Shown piece by piece: positions 39,314 to 52,330 of a DNA stretch of 64,000 nt. The translations under genes were made by a program, and so were the position numbers. This DNA is from Auanema rhodensis (taxonomy: Eukaryota > Nematoda > Chromadorea > Rhabditida > Rhabditidae): the NCBI GenBank assembly GCA_964057225.1, contig OZ059894.1, positions 620,001-684,000 on the forward strand. Reading direction: 5' to 3'. The stretch's first letter is position 1. Each line of letters opens with the position of its first letter. The notes beneath the pieces are model-generated. The model was given only the letters and a program-made list of their open reading frames with translations, did not search any database and was not told the origin of the DNA.

Positions 39314-40369
39314 ATCACGTGTACATTTAATTAGCATAAATTAAAGTTCACGTAAATTTCAAAGTCATGGTTACCATGCACCAATATCGATAAAAATTTG
39401 TTTTTAGACTAATATGGACATGGGGAATCTAATTTTGAAAATCGCATCTCTTTATCTTTCACGTGAAGCGAGTTACATACCAAGTGCACATCACGTGTAC
39501 ATTTAATTAGCATAAATTAAAGTTCACGTAAATTTCAAAGTCATGGTTACCATGAACCAATATCAATAAAAATTTGTTTTTAGACTAATATGGACATGGG
39601 GAATCTAATTTTGAAAACCGCATCTCTTTATCTTTCACGTGAAGCGAGTTACATACCAAGTGCACATCACGTGTACATTTAATTAGCATAAATTAAAGTT
39701 CACGTAAATTTCAAAGTCATGGTTACCATGCACCAATATCAATAAAAATTTGTTTTTAGACTAATATGGACATGGGGAATCTAATTTTGAAAACCGCATC
39801 TCTTTATCTTTCACGTGAAGCAAGTTACATACAAAGTGCACATCACGTGTACATTTAATTAGCATAAATTAAAGTTCACGTAAATTTCAAAGTCATGGTT
39901 ACCATGCACCAATATCGATAAAAATTTGTTTTTAGACTAATATGGACATGGGGAATCTAATTTTGAAAATCGCATCTCTTTATCTTTCACGTGAAGCTAG
40001 TTACATACCAAGTGCACATCACGTGTACATTTAATTAGCATAAATTAAAGTTCACGTAAATTTCAAAGTCATGGTTACCATGAACCAATATCAATAAAAA
40101 TTTGTTTTTAGACTAATATGGACATGGGGAATCTAATTTTGAAAACCGCATCTCTTTATCTTTCACGTGAAGCGAGTTACATACCAAGTGCACATCACGT
40201 GTACATTTAATTAGCATAAATTGAAGTTCACGTAAATTTCAAAGTCATGGTTACCATGCACCAATATCAATAAAAATTCGTTTTTAGACTAATATGGACA
40301 TGGGGAATCTAATTTTGAAAACCGCATCTTTTTATCTTTCACGTGAAGCGAGTTACATACCAAGTGCAC

Positions 40370-40544
40370 ATCAGGTGTACATTTAATTAGCATAAATTAA
40401 AGTTCACGTAAATTTCAAAGTCATGGTTACCATGCACCAATATCAATTACAATTTGTTTTAGACTAATATGGACATGGGGAATCTAATTTTGAAAACCGC
40501 ATCTCTTTATCTTTCACGTGAAGCGAGTTACATACCAAGTGCAC
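40370..40544. repeat. Chimeric 175-bp monomer
   Basis: The first part has C5G (CAGGTGTAC at 40373) and follows an A30G/T86C/C137T monomer, exactly as in the super-repeat where the next unit would carry A79C. Instead, from about position 79 it reads ATTACAATTTG and has the T4 deletion of the cassette M4 type. The simplest reading is a crossover or conversion within one monomer between a C5G/A79C unit and an M4 unit, with position 79 as a third state (T) at the join. Confidence 0.78.
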
Positions 40545-41600
40545 ATCACGTGTACATTTAATTAGCATAAATTGAAGTTCACGTAAATTTCAAAGTCATG
40601 GTTACCATGCACCAATATCAATAACAATTTGTTTTTAGACTAATATGGACATGGGGAATCTAATTTTGAAAACCGCATCTCTTTATCTTTCACGTGAAGC
40701 GAGTTACATACCAAGTGCACATCACGTGTACATTTAATTAGCATAAATTAAAGTTCACGTAAATTTCAAAGTCATGGTTACCATGCACCAATATCAATAA
40801 AAATTTGTTTTTAGACTAATATGGACATGGGGAATCTAATTTTGAAAACCGCATCTCTTTATCTTTCACGTGAAGCAAGTTACATACCAAGTGCACATCA
40901 CGTGTACATTTAATTAGCATAAATTAAAGTTCACGTAAATTTCAAAGTCATGGTTACCATGCACCAATATCAATAAAAATTTGTTTTTAGACTAATATGG
41001 ACATGGGGAATCTAATTTTGAAAACCGCATCTCTTTATCTTTCACGTGAAGCAAGTTACATACCAAGTGCACATCACGTGTACATTTAATTAGCATAAAT
41101 TAAAGTTCACGTAAATTTCAAAGTCATGGTTACCATGCACCAATATCAATAAAAATTTGTTTTTAGACTAATATGGACATGGGGAATCTAATTTTGAAAA
41201 CCGCATCTCTTTATCTTTCACGTGAAGCAAGTTACATACCAAGTGCACATCACGTGTACATTTAATTAGCATAAATTAAAGTTCACGTAAATTTCAAAGT
41301 CATGGTTACCATGCACCAATATCAATAAAAATTTGTTTTTAGACTAATATGGACATGGGGAATCTAATTTTGAAAACCGCATCTCTTTATCTTTCACGTG
41401 AAGCGAGTTACATACCAAGTGCACATCACGTGTACATTTAATTAGCATAAATTGAAGTTCACGTAAATTTCAAAGTCATGGTTACCATGCACCAATATCA
41501 ATAACAATTTGTTTTTAGACTAATATGGACATGGGGAATCTAATTTTGAAAACCGCATCTCTTTATCTTTCACGTGAAGCGAGTTACATACCAAGTGCAC

Positions 41601-42303
41601 ATCACGTGTACATTTAATTAGCATAAATTAAAGTTCACGTAAATTTCAAAGTCATGGTTACCATGCACCAATATCAATAAAAATTTGTTTTTAGACTAAT
41701 ATGGACATGGGGAATCTAATTTTAAAAACCGCATCTCTTTATCTTTCACGTGAAGCGAGTTACATACCAAGTGCACATCACGTGTACATTTAATTAGCAT
41801 AAATTAAAGTTCACGTAATTTTCAAAGACATGGTTACCATGAACCAATATCAATAAAAATTTGTTTTTAGACTAATATGGACATGGGGAATCTAATTTTG
41901 AAAACCGCATCTCTTTATCTTTCACGTGGAGCAAGTTACATACCAAGTGCACATCACGTGTACATTTAATTAGCATAAATTAAAGTTCACGTAAATTTCA
42001 AAGTCATGGTTACCATGCACCAATATCAATAAAAATTTGTTTTTAGACTAATATGGACATGGGGAATCTAATTTTGAAAACCGCATCTCTTTATCTTTCA
42101 CGTGAAGCTAGTTACATACCAAGTGCACATCACGTGTACATTTAATTAGCATAAATTGAAGTTCACGTAAATTTCAAAGTCATGGTTACCATGCACCAAT
42201 ATCAATAACAATTTGTTTTAGACTAATATGGACATGGGGAATCTAATTTTGAAAACCGCATCTCTTTATTTTTCACGTGAAGCGAGTTACATACCAAGTG
42301 CAC
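41601..42303. repeat. Cassette M1-M4, third copy
   Basis: M1 has G124A but a normal GTGCAC end. M2 has A153G/G157A at 41929-41933, M3 has GCTAGT at 42108, and M4 at 42129 is 175 bp with the C143T form (TTTTTCAC near 42270). It is followed by an A81C monomer and then by two G124A monomers, the first with a private TTTCTTTTTAG at 42564. Confidence 0.83.
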
Positions 42304-43711
42304 ATCACGTGTACATTTAATTAGCATAAATTAAAGTTCACGTAAATTTCAAAGTCATGGTTACCATGCACCAATATCAATAACAATTTGTTTTTAGACT
42401 AATATGGACATGGGGAATCTAATTTTGAAAACCGCATCTCTTTATCTTTCACGTGAAGCGAGTTACATACCAAGTGCACATCACGTGTACATTTAATTAG
42501 CATAAATTAAAGTTCACGTAAATTTCAAAGTCATGGTTACCATGCACCAATATCAATAAAAATTTCTTTTTAGACTAATATGGACATGGGGAATCTAATT
42601 TTAAAAACCGCATCTCTTTATCTTTCACGTGAAGCGAGTTACATACCAAGTGCACATCACGTGTACATTTAATTAGCATAAATTAAAGTTCACGTAAATT
42701 TCAAAGTCATGGTTACCATGCACCAATATCAATAAAAATTTGTTTTTAGACTAATATGGACATGGGGAATCTAATTTTAAAAACCGCATCTCTTTATCTT
42801 TCACGTGAAGCGAGTTACATACCAAGTGCTCATCACGTGTACATTTAATTAGCATAAATTAAAGTTCACGTAATTTTCAAAGACATGGTTACCATGAACC
42901 AATATCAATAAAAATTTGTTTTTAGACTAATATGGACATGGGGAATCTAATTTTAAAAACCGCATCTCTTTATCTTTCACGTGAAGCAAGTTACATACCA
43001 AGTGCACATCACGTGTACATTTAATTAGCATAAATTAAAGTTCACGTAAATTTCAAAGTCATGGTTACCATGCACCAATATCAATAAAAATTTGTTTTTA
43101 GACTAATATGGACATGGGGAATCTAATTTTGAAAACCGCATCTCTTTATCTTTCACGTGAAGCAAGTTACATACCAAGTGCACATCACGTGTACATTTAA
43201 TTAGCATAAATTAAAGTTCACGTAAATTTCAAAGTCATGGTTACCATGCACCAATATCAATAAAAATTTGTTTTTAGACTAATATGGACATGGGGAATCT
43301 AATTTTGAAAACCGCATCTCTTTATCTTTCACGTGAAGCAAGTTACATACCAAGTGCACATCACGTGTACATTTAATTAGCATAAATTAAAGTTCACGTA
43401 AATTTCAAAGTCATGGTTACCATGCACCAATATCAATAAAAATTTGTTTTTAGACTAATATGGACATGGGGAATCTAATTTTGAAAACCGCATCTCTTTA
43501 TCTTTCACGTGAAGCGAGTTACATACCAAGTGCACATCACGTGTACATTTAATTAGCATAAATTGAAGTTCACGTAAATTTCAAAGTCATGGTTACCATG
43601 CACCAATATCAATAACAATTTGTTTTTAGACTAATATGGACATGGGGAATCTAATTTTGAAAACCGCATCTCTTTATCTTTCACGTGAAGCGAGTTACAT
43701 ACCAAGTGCAC

Positions 43712-44414
43712 ATCACGTGTACATTTAATTAGCATAAATTAAAGTTCACGTAAATTTCAAAGTCATGGTTACCATGCACCAATATCAATAAAAATTTGTT
43801 TTTAGACTAATATGGACATGGGGAATCTAATTTTAAAAACCGCATCTCTTTATCTTTCACGTGAAGCGAGTTACATACCAAGTGCACATCACGTGTACAT
43901 TTAATTAGCATAAATTAAAGTTCACGTAATTTTCAAAGACATGGTTACCATGAACCAATATCAATAAAAATTTGTTTTTAGACTAATATGGACATGGGGA
44001 ATCTAATTTTGAAAACCGCATCTCTTTATCTTTCACGTGGAGCAAGTTACATACCAAGTGCACATCACGTGTACATTTAATTAGCATAAATTAAAGTTCA
44101 CGTAAATTTCAAAGTCATGGTTACCATGCACCAATATCAATAAAAATTTGTTTTTAGACTAATATGGACATGGGGAATCTAATTTTGAAAACCGCATCTC
44201 TTTATCTTTCACGTGAAGCTAGTTACATACCAAGTGCACATCACGTGTACATTTAATTAGCATAAATTGAAGTTCACGTAAATTTCAAAGTCATGGTTAC
44301 CATGCACCAATATCAATAACAATTTGTTTTAGACTAATATGGACATGGGGAATCTAATTTTGAAAACCGCATCTCTTTATTTTTCACGTGAAGCGAGTTA
44401 CATACCAAGTGCAC
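43712..44414. repeat. Cassette M1-M4, fourth copy
   Basis: This is an equivalent of 41601-42303 at an offset of 2111 bp (12 x 176 - 1). M1 again has a normal GTGCAC end, and M4 at 44240 has the C143T form. Three consecutive G157A monomers precede it at a distance, as they do before the third copy near 40.9-41.3 kb. Confidence 0.83.
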
Positions 44415-44766
44415 ATCACGTGTACATTTAATTAGCATAAATTAAAGTTCACGTAAATTTCAAAGTCATGGTTACCATGCACCAATATCAATAACAATTT
44501 GTTTTTAGACTAATATGGACATGGGGAATCTAATTTTGAAAACCGCATCTCTTTATCTTTCACGTGAAGCGAGTTACATACCAAGTGCACATCACGTGTA
44601 CATTTAATTAGCATAAATTAAAGTTCACGTAAATTTCAAAGTCATGGTTACCATGCACCAATATCAATAAAAATTTGTTTTTAGACTAATATGGACATGG
44701 GGAATCTAATTTTAAAAACCGCATCTCTTTATCTTTCACGTGAAGCGAGTTACATACCAAGTGCAC

Positions 44767-45469
44767 ATCACGTGTACATTTAATTAGCATAAATTAAAGT
44801 TCACGTAAATTTCAAAGTCATGGTTACCATGCACCAATATCAATAAAAATTTGTTTTTAGACTAATATGGACATGGGGAATCTAATTTTAAAAACCGCAT
44901 CTCTTTATCTTTCACGTGAAGCGAGTTACATACCAAGTGCTCATCACGTGTACATTTAATTAGCATAAATTAAAGTTCACGTAATTTTCAAAGACATGGT
45001 TACCATGAACCAATATCAATAAAAATTTGTTTTTAGACTAATATGGACATGGGGAATCTAATTTTGAAAACCGCATCTCTTTATCTTTCACGTGGAGCAA
45101 GTTACATACCAAATGCACATCACGTGTACATTTAATTAGCATAAATTAAAGTTCACGTAAATTTCAAAGTCATGGTTACCATGCACCAATATCAATAAAA
45201 ATTTGTTTTTAGACTAATATGGACATGGGGAATCTAATTTTGAAAACCGCATCTCTTTATCTTTCACGTGAAGCTAGTTACATACCAAGTGCACATCACG
45301 TGTACATTTAATTAGCATAAATTGAAGTTCACGTAAATTTCAAAGTCATGGTTACCATGCACCAATATCAATAACAATTTGTTTTAGACTAATATGGACA
45401 TGGGGAATCTAATTTTGAAAACCGCATCTCTTTATCTCTCACGTGAAGCGAGTTACATACCAAGTGCAC
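44767..45469. repeat. Cassette M1-M4, fifth copy
   Basis: M1 has G124A and A175T (44941). M2 has a private CAAATGCAC at 45111. M4 at 45295 is 175 bp with T145C and leads into the A76G/C130T monomer, so this copy belongs with the one at 38611. The spacing from the fourth copy is 1055 bp, the same as between the first and second copies: a C143T cassette followed six monomers later by a T145C cassette is thus itself repeated. Confidence 0.83.
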
Positions 45470-47053
45470 ATCACGTGTACATTTAATTAGCATAAATTAA
45501 AGTTCACGTAAATTTCAAAGTCATGGTTACCATGCACCAATATCGATAAAAATTTGTTTTTAGACTAATATGGACATGGGGAATCTAATTTTGAAAATCG
45601 CATCTCTTTATCTTTCACGTGAAGCGAGTTACATACCAAGTGCACATCACGTGTACATTTAATTAGCATAAATTAAAGTTCACGTAAATTTCAAAGTCAT
45701 GGTTACCATGAACCAATATCAATAAAAATTTGTTTTTAGACTAATATGGACATGGGGAATCTAATTTTGAAAACCGCATCTCTTTATCTTTCACGTGAAG
45801 CGAGTTACATACCAAGTGCACATCACGTGTACATTTAATTAGCATAAATTAAAGTTCACGTAAATTTCAAAGTCATGGTTACCATGCACCAATATCAATA
45901 AAAATTTGTTTTTAGACTAATATGGACATGGGGAATCTAATTTTGAAAACCGCATCTCTTTATCTTTCACGTGAAGCAGGTTACATACAAAGTGCACATC
46001 ACGTGTACATTTAATTAGCATAAATTAAAGTTCACGTAAATTTCAAAGTCATGGTTACCATGCACCAATATCAATAAAAATTTGTTTTTAGACTAATATG
46101 GACATGGGGAATCTAATTTTGAAAACCGCATCTCTTTATCTTTCACGTGAAGCAGGTTACATACAAAGTGCACATCACGTGTACATTTAATTAGCATAAA
46201 TTAAAGTTCACGTAAATTTCAAAGTCATGGTTACCATGCACCAATATCGATAAAAATTTGTTTTTAGACTAATATGGACATGGGGAATCTAATTTTGAAA
46301 ATCGCATCTCTTTATCTTTCACGTGAAGCTAGTTACATACCAAGTGCACATCACGTGTACATTTAATTAGCATAAATTAAAGTTCACGTAAATTTCAAAG
46401 TCATGGTTACCATGAACCAATATCAATAAAAATTTGTTTTTAGACTAATATGGACATGGGGAATCTAATTTTGAAAACCGCATCTCTTTATCTTTCACGT
46501 GAAGCGAGTTACATACCAAGTGCACATCACGTGTACATTTAATTAGCATAAATTAAAGTTCACGTAAATTTCAAAGTCATGGTTACCATGCACCAATATC
46601 AATAAAAATTTGTTTTTAGACTAATATGGACATGGGGAATCTAATTTTGAAAATCGCATCTCTTTATCTTTCACGTGAAGCGAGTTACATACCAAGTGCA
46701 CATCACGTGTACATTTAATTAGCATAAATTAAAGTTCACGTAAATTTCAAAGTCATGGTTACCATGAACCAATATCAATAAAAATTTGTTTTTAGACTAA
46801 TATGGACATGGGGAATCTAATTTTGAAAACCGCATCTCTTTATCTTTCACGTGAAGCGAGTTACATACCAAGTGCACATCACGTGTACATTTAATTAGCA
46901 TAAATTAAAGTTCACGTAAATTTCAAAGTCATGGTTACCATGCACCAATATCAATAAAAATTTGTTTTTAGACTAATATGGACATGGGGAATCTAATTTT
47001 AAAAACCGCATCTCTTTATCTTTCACGTGAAGCGAGTTACATACCAAGTGCAC

Positions 47054-47756
47054 ATCACGTGTACATTTAATTAGCATAAATTAAAGTTCACGTAAATTTC
47101 AAAGTCATGGTTACCATGCACCAATATCAATAAAAATTTGTTTTTAGACTAATATGGACATGGGGAATCTAATTTTAAAAACCGCATCTCTTTATCTTTC
47201 ACGTGAAGCGAGTTACATACCAAGTGCTCATCACGTGTACATTTAATTAGCATAAATTAAAGTTCACGTAATTTTCAAAGACATGGTTACCATGAACCAA
47301 TATCAATAAAAATTTGTTTTTAGACTAATATGGACATGGGGAATCTAATTTTGAAAACCGCATCTCTTTATCTTTCACGTGGAGCAAGTTACATACCAAG
47401 TGCACATCACGTGTACATTTAATTAGCATAAATTAAAGTTCACGTAAATTTCAAAGTCATGGTTACCATGCACCAATATCAATAAAAATTTGTTTTTAGA
47501 CTAATATGGACATGGGGAATCTAATTTTGAAAACCGCATCTCTTTATCTTTCACGTGAAGCTAGTTACATACCAAGTGCACATCACGTGTACATTTAATT
47601 AGCATAAATTGAAGTTCACGTAAATTTCAAAGTCATGGTTACCATGCACCAATATCAATAACAATTTGTTTTAGACTAATATGGACATGGGGAATCTAAT
47701 TTTGAAAACCGCATCTCTTTATCTCTCACGTGAAGCGAGTTACATACCAAGTGCAC
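47054..47756. repeat. Cassette M1-M4, sixth copy
   Basis: M1 has A175T at 47228, M2 has GGAGCAAG at 47391, and M4 at 47582 is 175 bp with T145C. The followers (A76G/C130T; A66; G157A/A158G with C168A; A76G/C130T/G157T; A66) are those of the fifth copy, except that the fifth has the A158G/C168A monomer twice (45979 and 46155). Confidence 0.83.
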
Positions 47757-48988
47757 ATCACGTGTACATTTAATTAGCATAAATTAAAGTTCACGTAAAT
47801 TTCAAAGTCATGGTTACCATGCACCAATATCGATAAAAATTTGTTTTTAGACTAATATGGACATGGGGAATCTAATTTTGAAAATCGCATCTCTTTATCT
47901 TTCACGTGAAGCGAGTTACATACCAAGTGCACATCACGTGTACATTTAATTAGCATAAATTAAAGTTCACGTAAATTTCAAAGTCATGGTTACCATGAAC
48001 CAATATCAATAAAAATTTGTTTTTAGACTAATATGGACATGGGGAATCTAATTTTGAAAACCGCATCTCTTTATCTTTCACGTGAAGCGAGTTACATACC
48101 AAGTGCACATCACGTGTACATTTAATTAGCATAAATTAAAGTTCACGTAAATTTCAAAGTCATGGTTACCATGCACCAATATCAATAAAAATTTGTTTTT
48201 AGACTAATATGGACATGGGGAATCTAATTTTGAAAACCGCATCTCTTTATCTTTCACGTGAAGCAGGTTACATACAAAGTGCACATCACGTGTACATTTA
48301 ATTAGCATAAATTAAAGTTCACGTAAATTTCAAAGTCATGGTTACCATGCACCAATATCGATAAAAATTTGTTTTTAGACTAATATGGACATGGGGAATC
48401 TAATTTTGAAAATCGCATCTCTTTATCTTTCACGTGAAGCTAGTTACATACCAAGTGCACATCACGTGTACATTTAATTAGCATAAATTAAAGTTCACGT
48501 AAATTTCAAAGTCATGGTTACCATGAACCAATATCAATAAAAATTTGTTTTTAGACTAATATGGACATGGGGAATCTAATTTTGAAAACCGCATCTCTTT
48601 ATCTTTCACGTGAAGCGAGTTACATACCAAGTGCACATCACGTGTACATTTAATTAGCATAAATTAAAGTTCACGTAAATTTCAAAGTCATGGTTACCAT
48701 GCACCAATATCAATAAAAATTTGTTTTTAGACTAATATGGACATGGGGAATCTAATTTTGAAAACCGCATCTCTTTATCTTTCACGTGGAGCAAGTTACA
48801 TACCAAGTGCACATCACGTGTACATTTAATTAGCATAAATTAAAGTTCACGTAAAATTCAAAGTCATGGTTACCATGAACCAATATCAATAAAAATTTGT
48901 TTTTAGACTAATATGGACATGGGGAATCTAATTTTAAAAACCGCATCTCTTTATCTTTCACGTGAAGCGAGTTACATACCAAGTGCAC

Positions 48989-49691
48989 ATCACGTGTACA
49001 TTTAATTAGCATAAATTAAAGTTCACGTAAATTTCAAAGTCATGGTTACCATGCACCAATATCAATAAAAATTTGTTTTTAGACTAATATGGACATGGGG
49101 AATCTAATTTTAAAAACCGCATCTCTTTATCTTTCACGTGAAGCGAGTTACATACCAAGTGCTCATCACGTGTACATTTAATTAGCATAAATTAAAGTTC
49201 ACGTAATTTTCAAAGACATGGTTACCATGAACCAATATCAATAAAAATTTGTTTTTAGACTAATATGGACATGGGGAATCTAATTTTGAAAACCGCATCT
49301 CTTTATCTTTCACGTGGAGCAAGTTACATACCAAGTGCACATCACGTGTACATTTAATTAGCATAAATTAAAGTTCACGTAAATTTCAAAGTCATGGTTA
49401 CCATGCACCAATATCAATAAAAATTTGTTTTTAGACTAATATGGACATGGGGAATCTAATTTTGAAAACCGCATCTCTTTATCTTTCACGTGAAGCTAGT
49501 TACATACCAAGTGCACATCACGTGTACATTTAATTAGCATAAATTGAAGTTCACGTAAATTTCAAAGTCATGGTTACCATGCACCAATATCAATAACAAT
49601 TTGTTTTAGACTAATATGGACATGGGGAATCTAATTTTGAAAACCGCATCTCTTTATCTCTCACGTGAAGCGAGTTACATACCAAGTGCAC
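48989..49691. repeat. Cassette M1-M4, seventh copy
   Basis: The spacing from the sixth copy is 1935 bp (11 x 176 - 1). M1 has A175T at 49163 and M4 at 49517 is 175 bp with T145C. The monomer before M1 has G124A, and its start carries GTAAAATTC near 48851, a private change. An extra A153G/G157A monomer at about 48.65-48.81 kb stands apart from a cassette. A partial copy (M3, M4 only) follows at 50572-50922. Confidence 0.83.
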
Positions 49692-50922
49692 ATCACGTGT
49701 ACATTTAATTAGCATAAATTAAAGTTCACGTAAATTTCAAAGTCATGGTTACCATGCACCAATATCGATAAAAATTTGTTTTTAGACTAATATGGACATG
49801 GGGAATCTAATTTTGAAAATCGCATCTCTTTATCTTTCACGTGAAGCGAGTTACATACCAAGTGCACATCACGTGTACATTTAATTAGCATAAATTAAAG
49901 TTCACGTAAATTTCAAAGTCATGGTTACCATGAACCAATATCAATAAAAATTTGTTTTTAGACTAATATGGACATGGGGAATCTAATTTTGAAAACCGCA
50001 TCTCTTTATCTTTCACGTGAAGCGAGTTACATACCAAGTGCACATCACGTGTACATTTAATTAGCATAAATTAAAGTTCACGTAAATTTCAAAGTCATGG
50101 TTACCATGCACCAATATCAATAAAAATTTGTTTTTAGACTAATATGGACATGGGGAATCTAATTTTGAAAACCGCATCTCTTTATCTTTCACGTGAAGCA
50201 GGTTACATACAAAGTGCACATCACGTGTACATTTAATTAGCATAAATTAAAGTTCACGTAAATTTCAAAGTCATGGTTACCATGCACCAATATCGATAAA
50301 AATTTGTTTTTAGACTAATATGGACATGGGGAATCTAATTTTGAAAATCGCATCTCTTTATCTTTCACGTGAAGCTAGTTACATACCAAGTGCACATCAC
50401 GTGTACATTTAATTAGCATAAATTAAAGTTCACGTAAATTTCAAAGTCATGGTTACCATGAACCAATATCAATAAAAATTTGTTTTTAGACTAATATGGA
50501 CATGGGGAATCTAATTTTGAAAACCGCATCTCTTTATCTTTCACGTGAAGCGAGTTACATACCAAGTGCACATCACGTGTACATTTAATTAGCATAAATT
50601 AAAGTTCACGTAAATTTCAAAGTCATGGTTACCATGCACCAATATCAATAAAAATTTGTTTTTAGACTAATATGGACATGGGGAATCTAATTTTGAAAAC
50701 CGCATCTCTTTATCTTTCACGTGAAGCTAGTTACATACCAAGTGCACATCACGTGTACATTTAATTAGCATAAATTGAAGTTCACGTAAATTTCAAAGTC
50801 ATGGTTACCATGCACCAATATCAATAACAATTTGTTTTAGACTAATATGGACATGGGGAATCTAATTTTGAAAACCGCATCTCTTTATCTCTCACGTGAA
50901 GCGAGTTACATACCAAGTGCAC

Positions 50923-52330
50923 ATCACGTGTACATTTAATTAGCATAAATTAAAGTTCACGTAAATTTCAAAGTCATGGTTACCATGCACCAATATCGAT
51001 GAAAATTTGTTTTTAGACTAATATGGACATGGGGAATCTAATTTTGAAAATCGCATCTCTTTATCTTTCACGTGAAGCGAGTTACATACCAAGTGCACAT
51101 CACGTGTACATTTAATTAGCATAAATTAAAGTTCACGTAAATTTCAAAGTCATGGTTACCATGAACCAATATCAATAAAAATTTGTTTTTAGACTAATAT
51201 GGACATGGGGAATCTAATTTTGAAAACCGCATCTCTTTATCTTTCACGTGAAGCGAGTTACATACCAAGTGCACATCACGTGTACATTTAATTAGCATAA
51301 ATTGAAGTTCACGTAAATTTCAAAGTCATGGTTACCATGCACCAATATCGATAAAAATTTGTTTTTAGACTAATATGGACATGGGGAATCTAATTTTGAA
51401 AATCGCATCTCTTTATCTTTCACGTGAAGCTAGTTACATACCAAGTGCACATCACGTGTACATTTAATTAGCATAAATTAAAGTTCACGTAAATTTCAAA
51501 GTCATGGTTACCATGAACCAATATCAATAAAAATTTGTTTTTAGACTAATATGGACATGGGGAATCTAATTTTGAAAACCGCATCTCTTTATCTTTCACG
51601 TGAAGCGAGTTACATACCAAGTGCACATCACGTGTACATTTAATTAGCATAAATTAAAGTTCACGTAAATTTCAAAGTCATGGTTACCATGCACCAATAT
51701 CAATAAAAATTTGTGTTTAGACTAATATGGACATGGGGAATCTAATTTTGAAAACCGCATCTCTTTATCTTCCACGTGAAGCGAGTTACATACCAAGTGC
51801 ACATCACGTGTACATTTAATTAGCATAAATTAAAGTTCACGTAAATTTCAAAGTCATGGTTACCATGAACCAATATCAATAAAAATTTGTGTTTAGACTA
51901 ATATGGACATGGGGAATCTAATTTTGAAAACCGCATCTCTTTATCTTCCACGTGAAGCGAGTTACATACCAAGTGCACATCACGTGTACATTTAATTAGC
52001 ATAAATTTAAGTTCACGTAAATTTCAAAGTCATGGTTACCATGCACCAATATCGATGAAAATTTGTTTTTAGACTAATATGGACATGGGGAATCTAATTT
52101 TGAAAATCGCATCTCTTTATCTTTCACGTGAAGCGAGTTACATACCAAGTGCACATCACGTGTACATTTAATTAGCATAAATTAAAGTTCACGTAAATTT
52201 CAAAGTCATGGTTACCATGAACCAATATCAATAAAAATTTGTTTTTAGACTAATATGGACATGGGGAATCTAATTTTGAAAACCGCATCTCTTTATCTTT
52301 CACGTGAAGCGAGTTACATACCAAGTGCAC
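50923..52330. repeat. Block VII, 6-monomer HOR
   Basis: The unit at 50923-51978 reads: A76G with ATCGATGAAA and C130T; A66; A30G with A76G/C130T/G157T; A66; T89G/T146C (TTGTGTTTAG at 51711); A66 with T89G/T146C. A second unit starts at 51979 with the same ATCGATGAAA marker 1056 bp downstream (51001 and 52057), now with A30T. T89G appears in the window only between 51.7 and 54.2 kb. Confidence 0.8.

Larger units (their letters stand above)
37028..50922. repeat. Block VI, cassette-based HOR zone with 175-bp monomers
   Basis: This zone is built from a recurrent four-monomer cassette: M1 (G124A, often A175T at its end), M2 (A43T/T52A/A66 with A153G/G157A), M3 (G157T), M4 (A30G/A81C, T5 shortened to T4). 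Between cassettes lie variable fillers: A81C monomers, runs of G157A monomers, or the C168A and A76G/C130T module. M4 comes in two forms, with C143T (38084, 42129, 44240) followed by an A81C monomer, or with T145C (39139, 45295, 47582, 49517, 50748) followed by an A76G/C130T monomer. Spacings between successive M4 units are 6, 7, 10, 12, 6, 13, 11 and 7 monomers, each minus 1 bp; the 7 and 10 include the chimeric unit at 40370. Confidence 0.85.
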
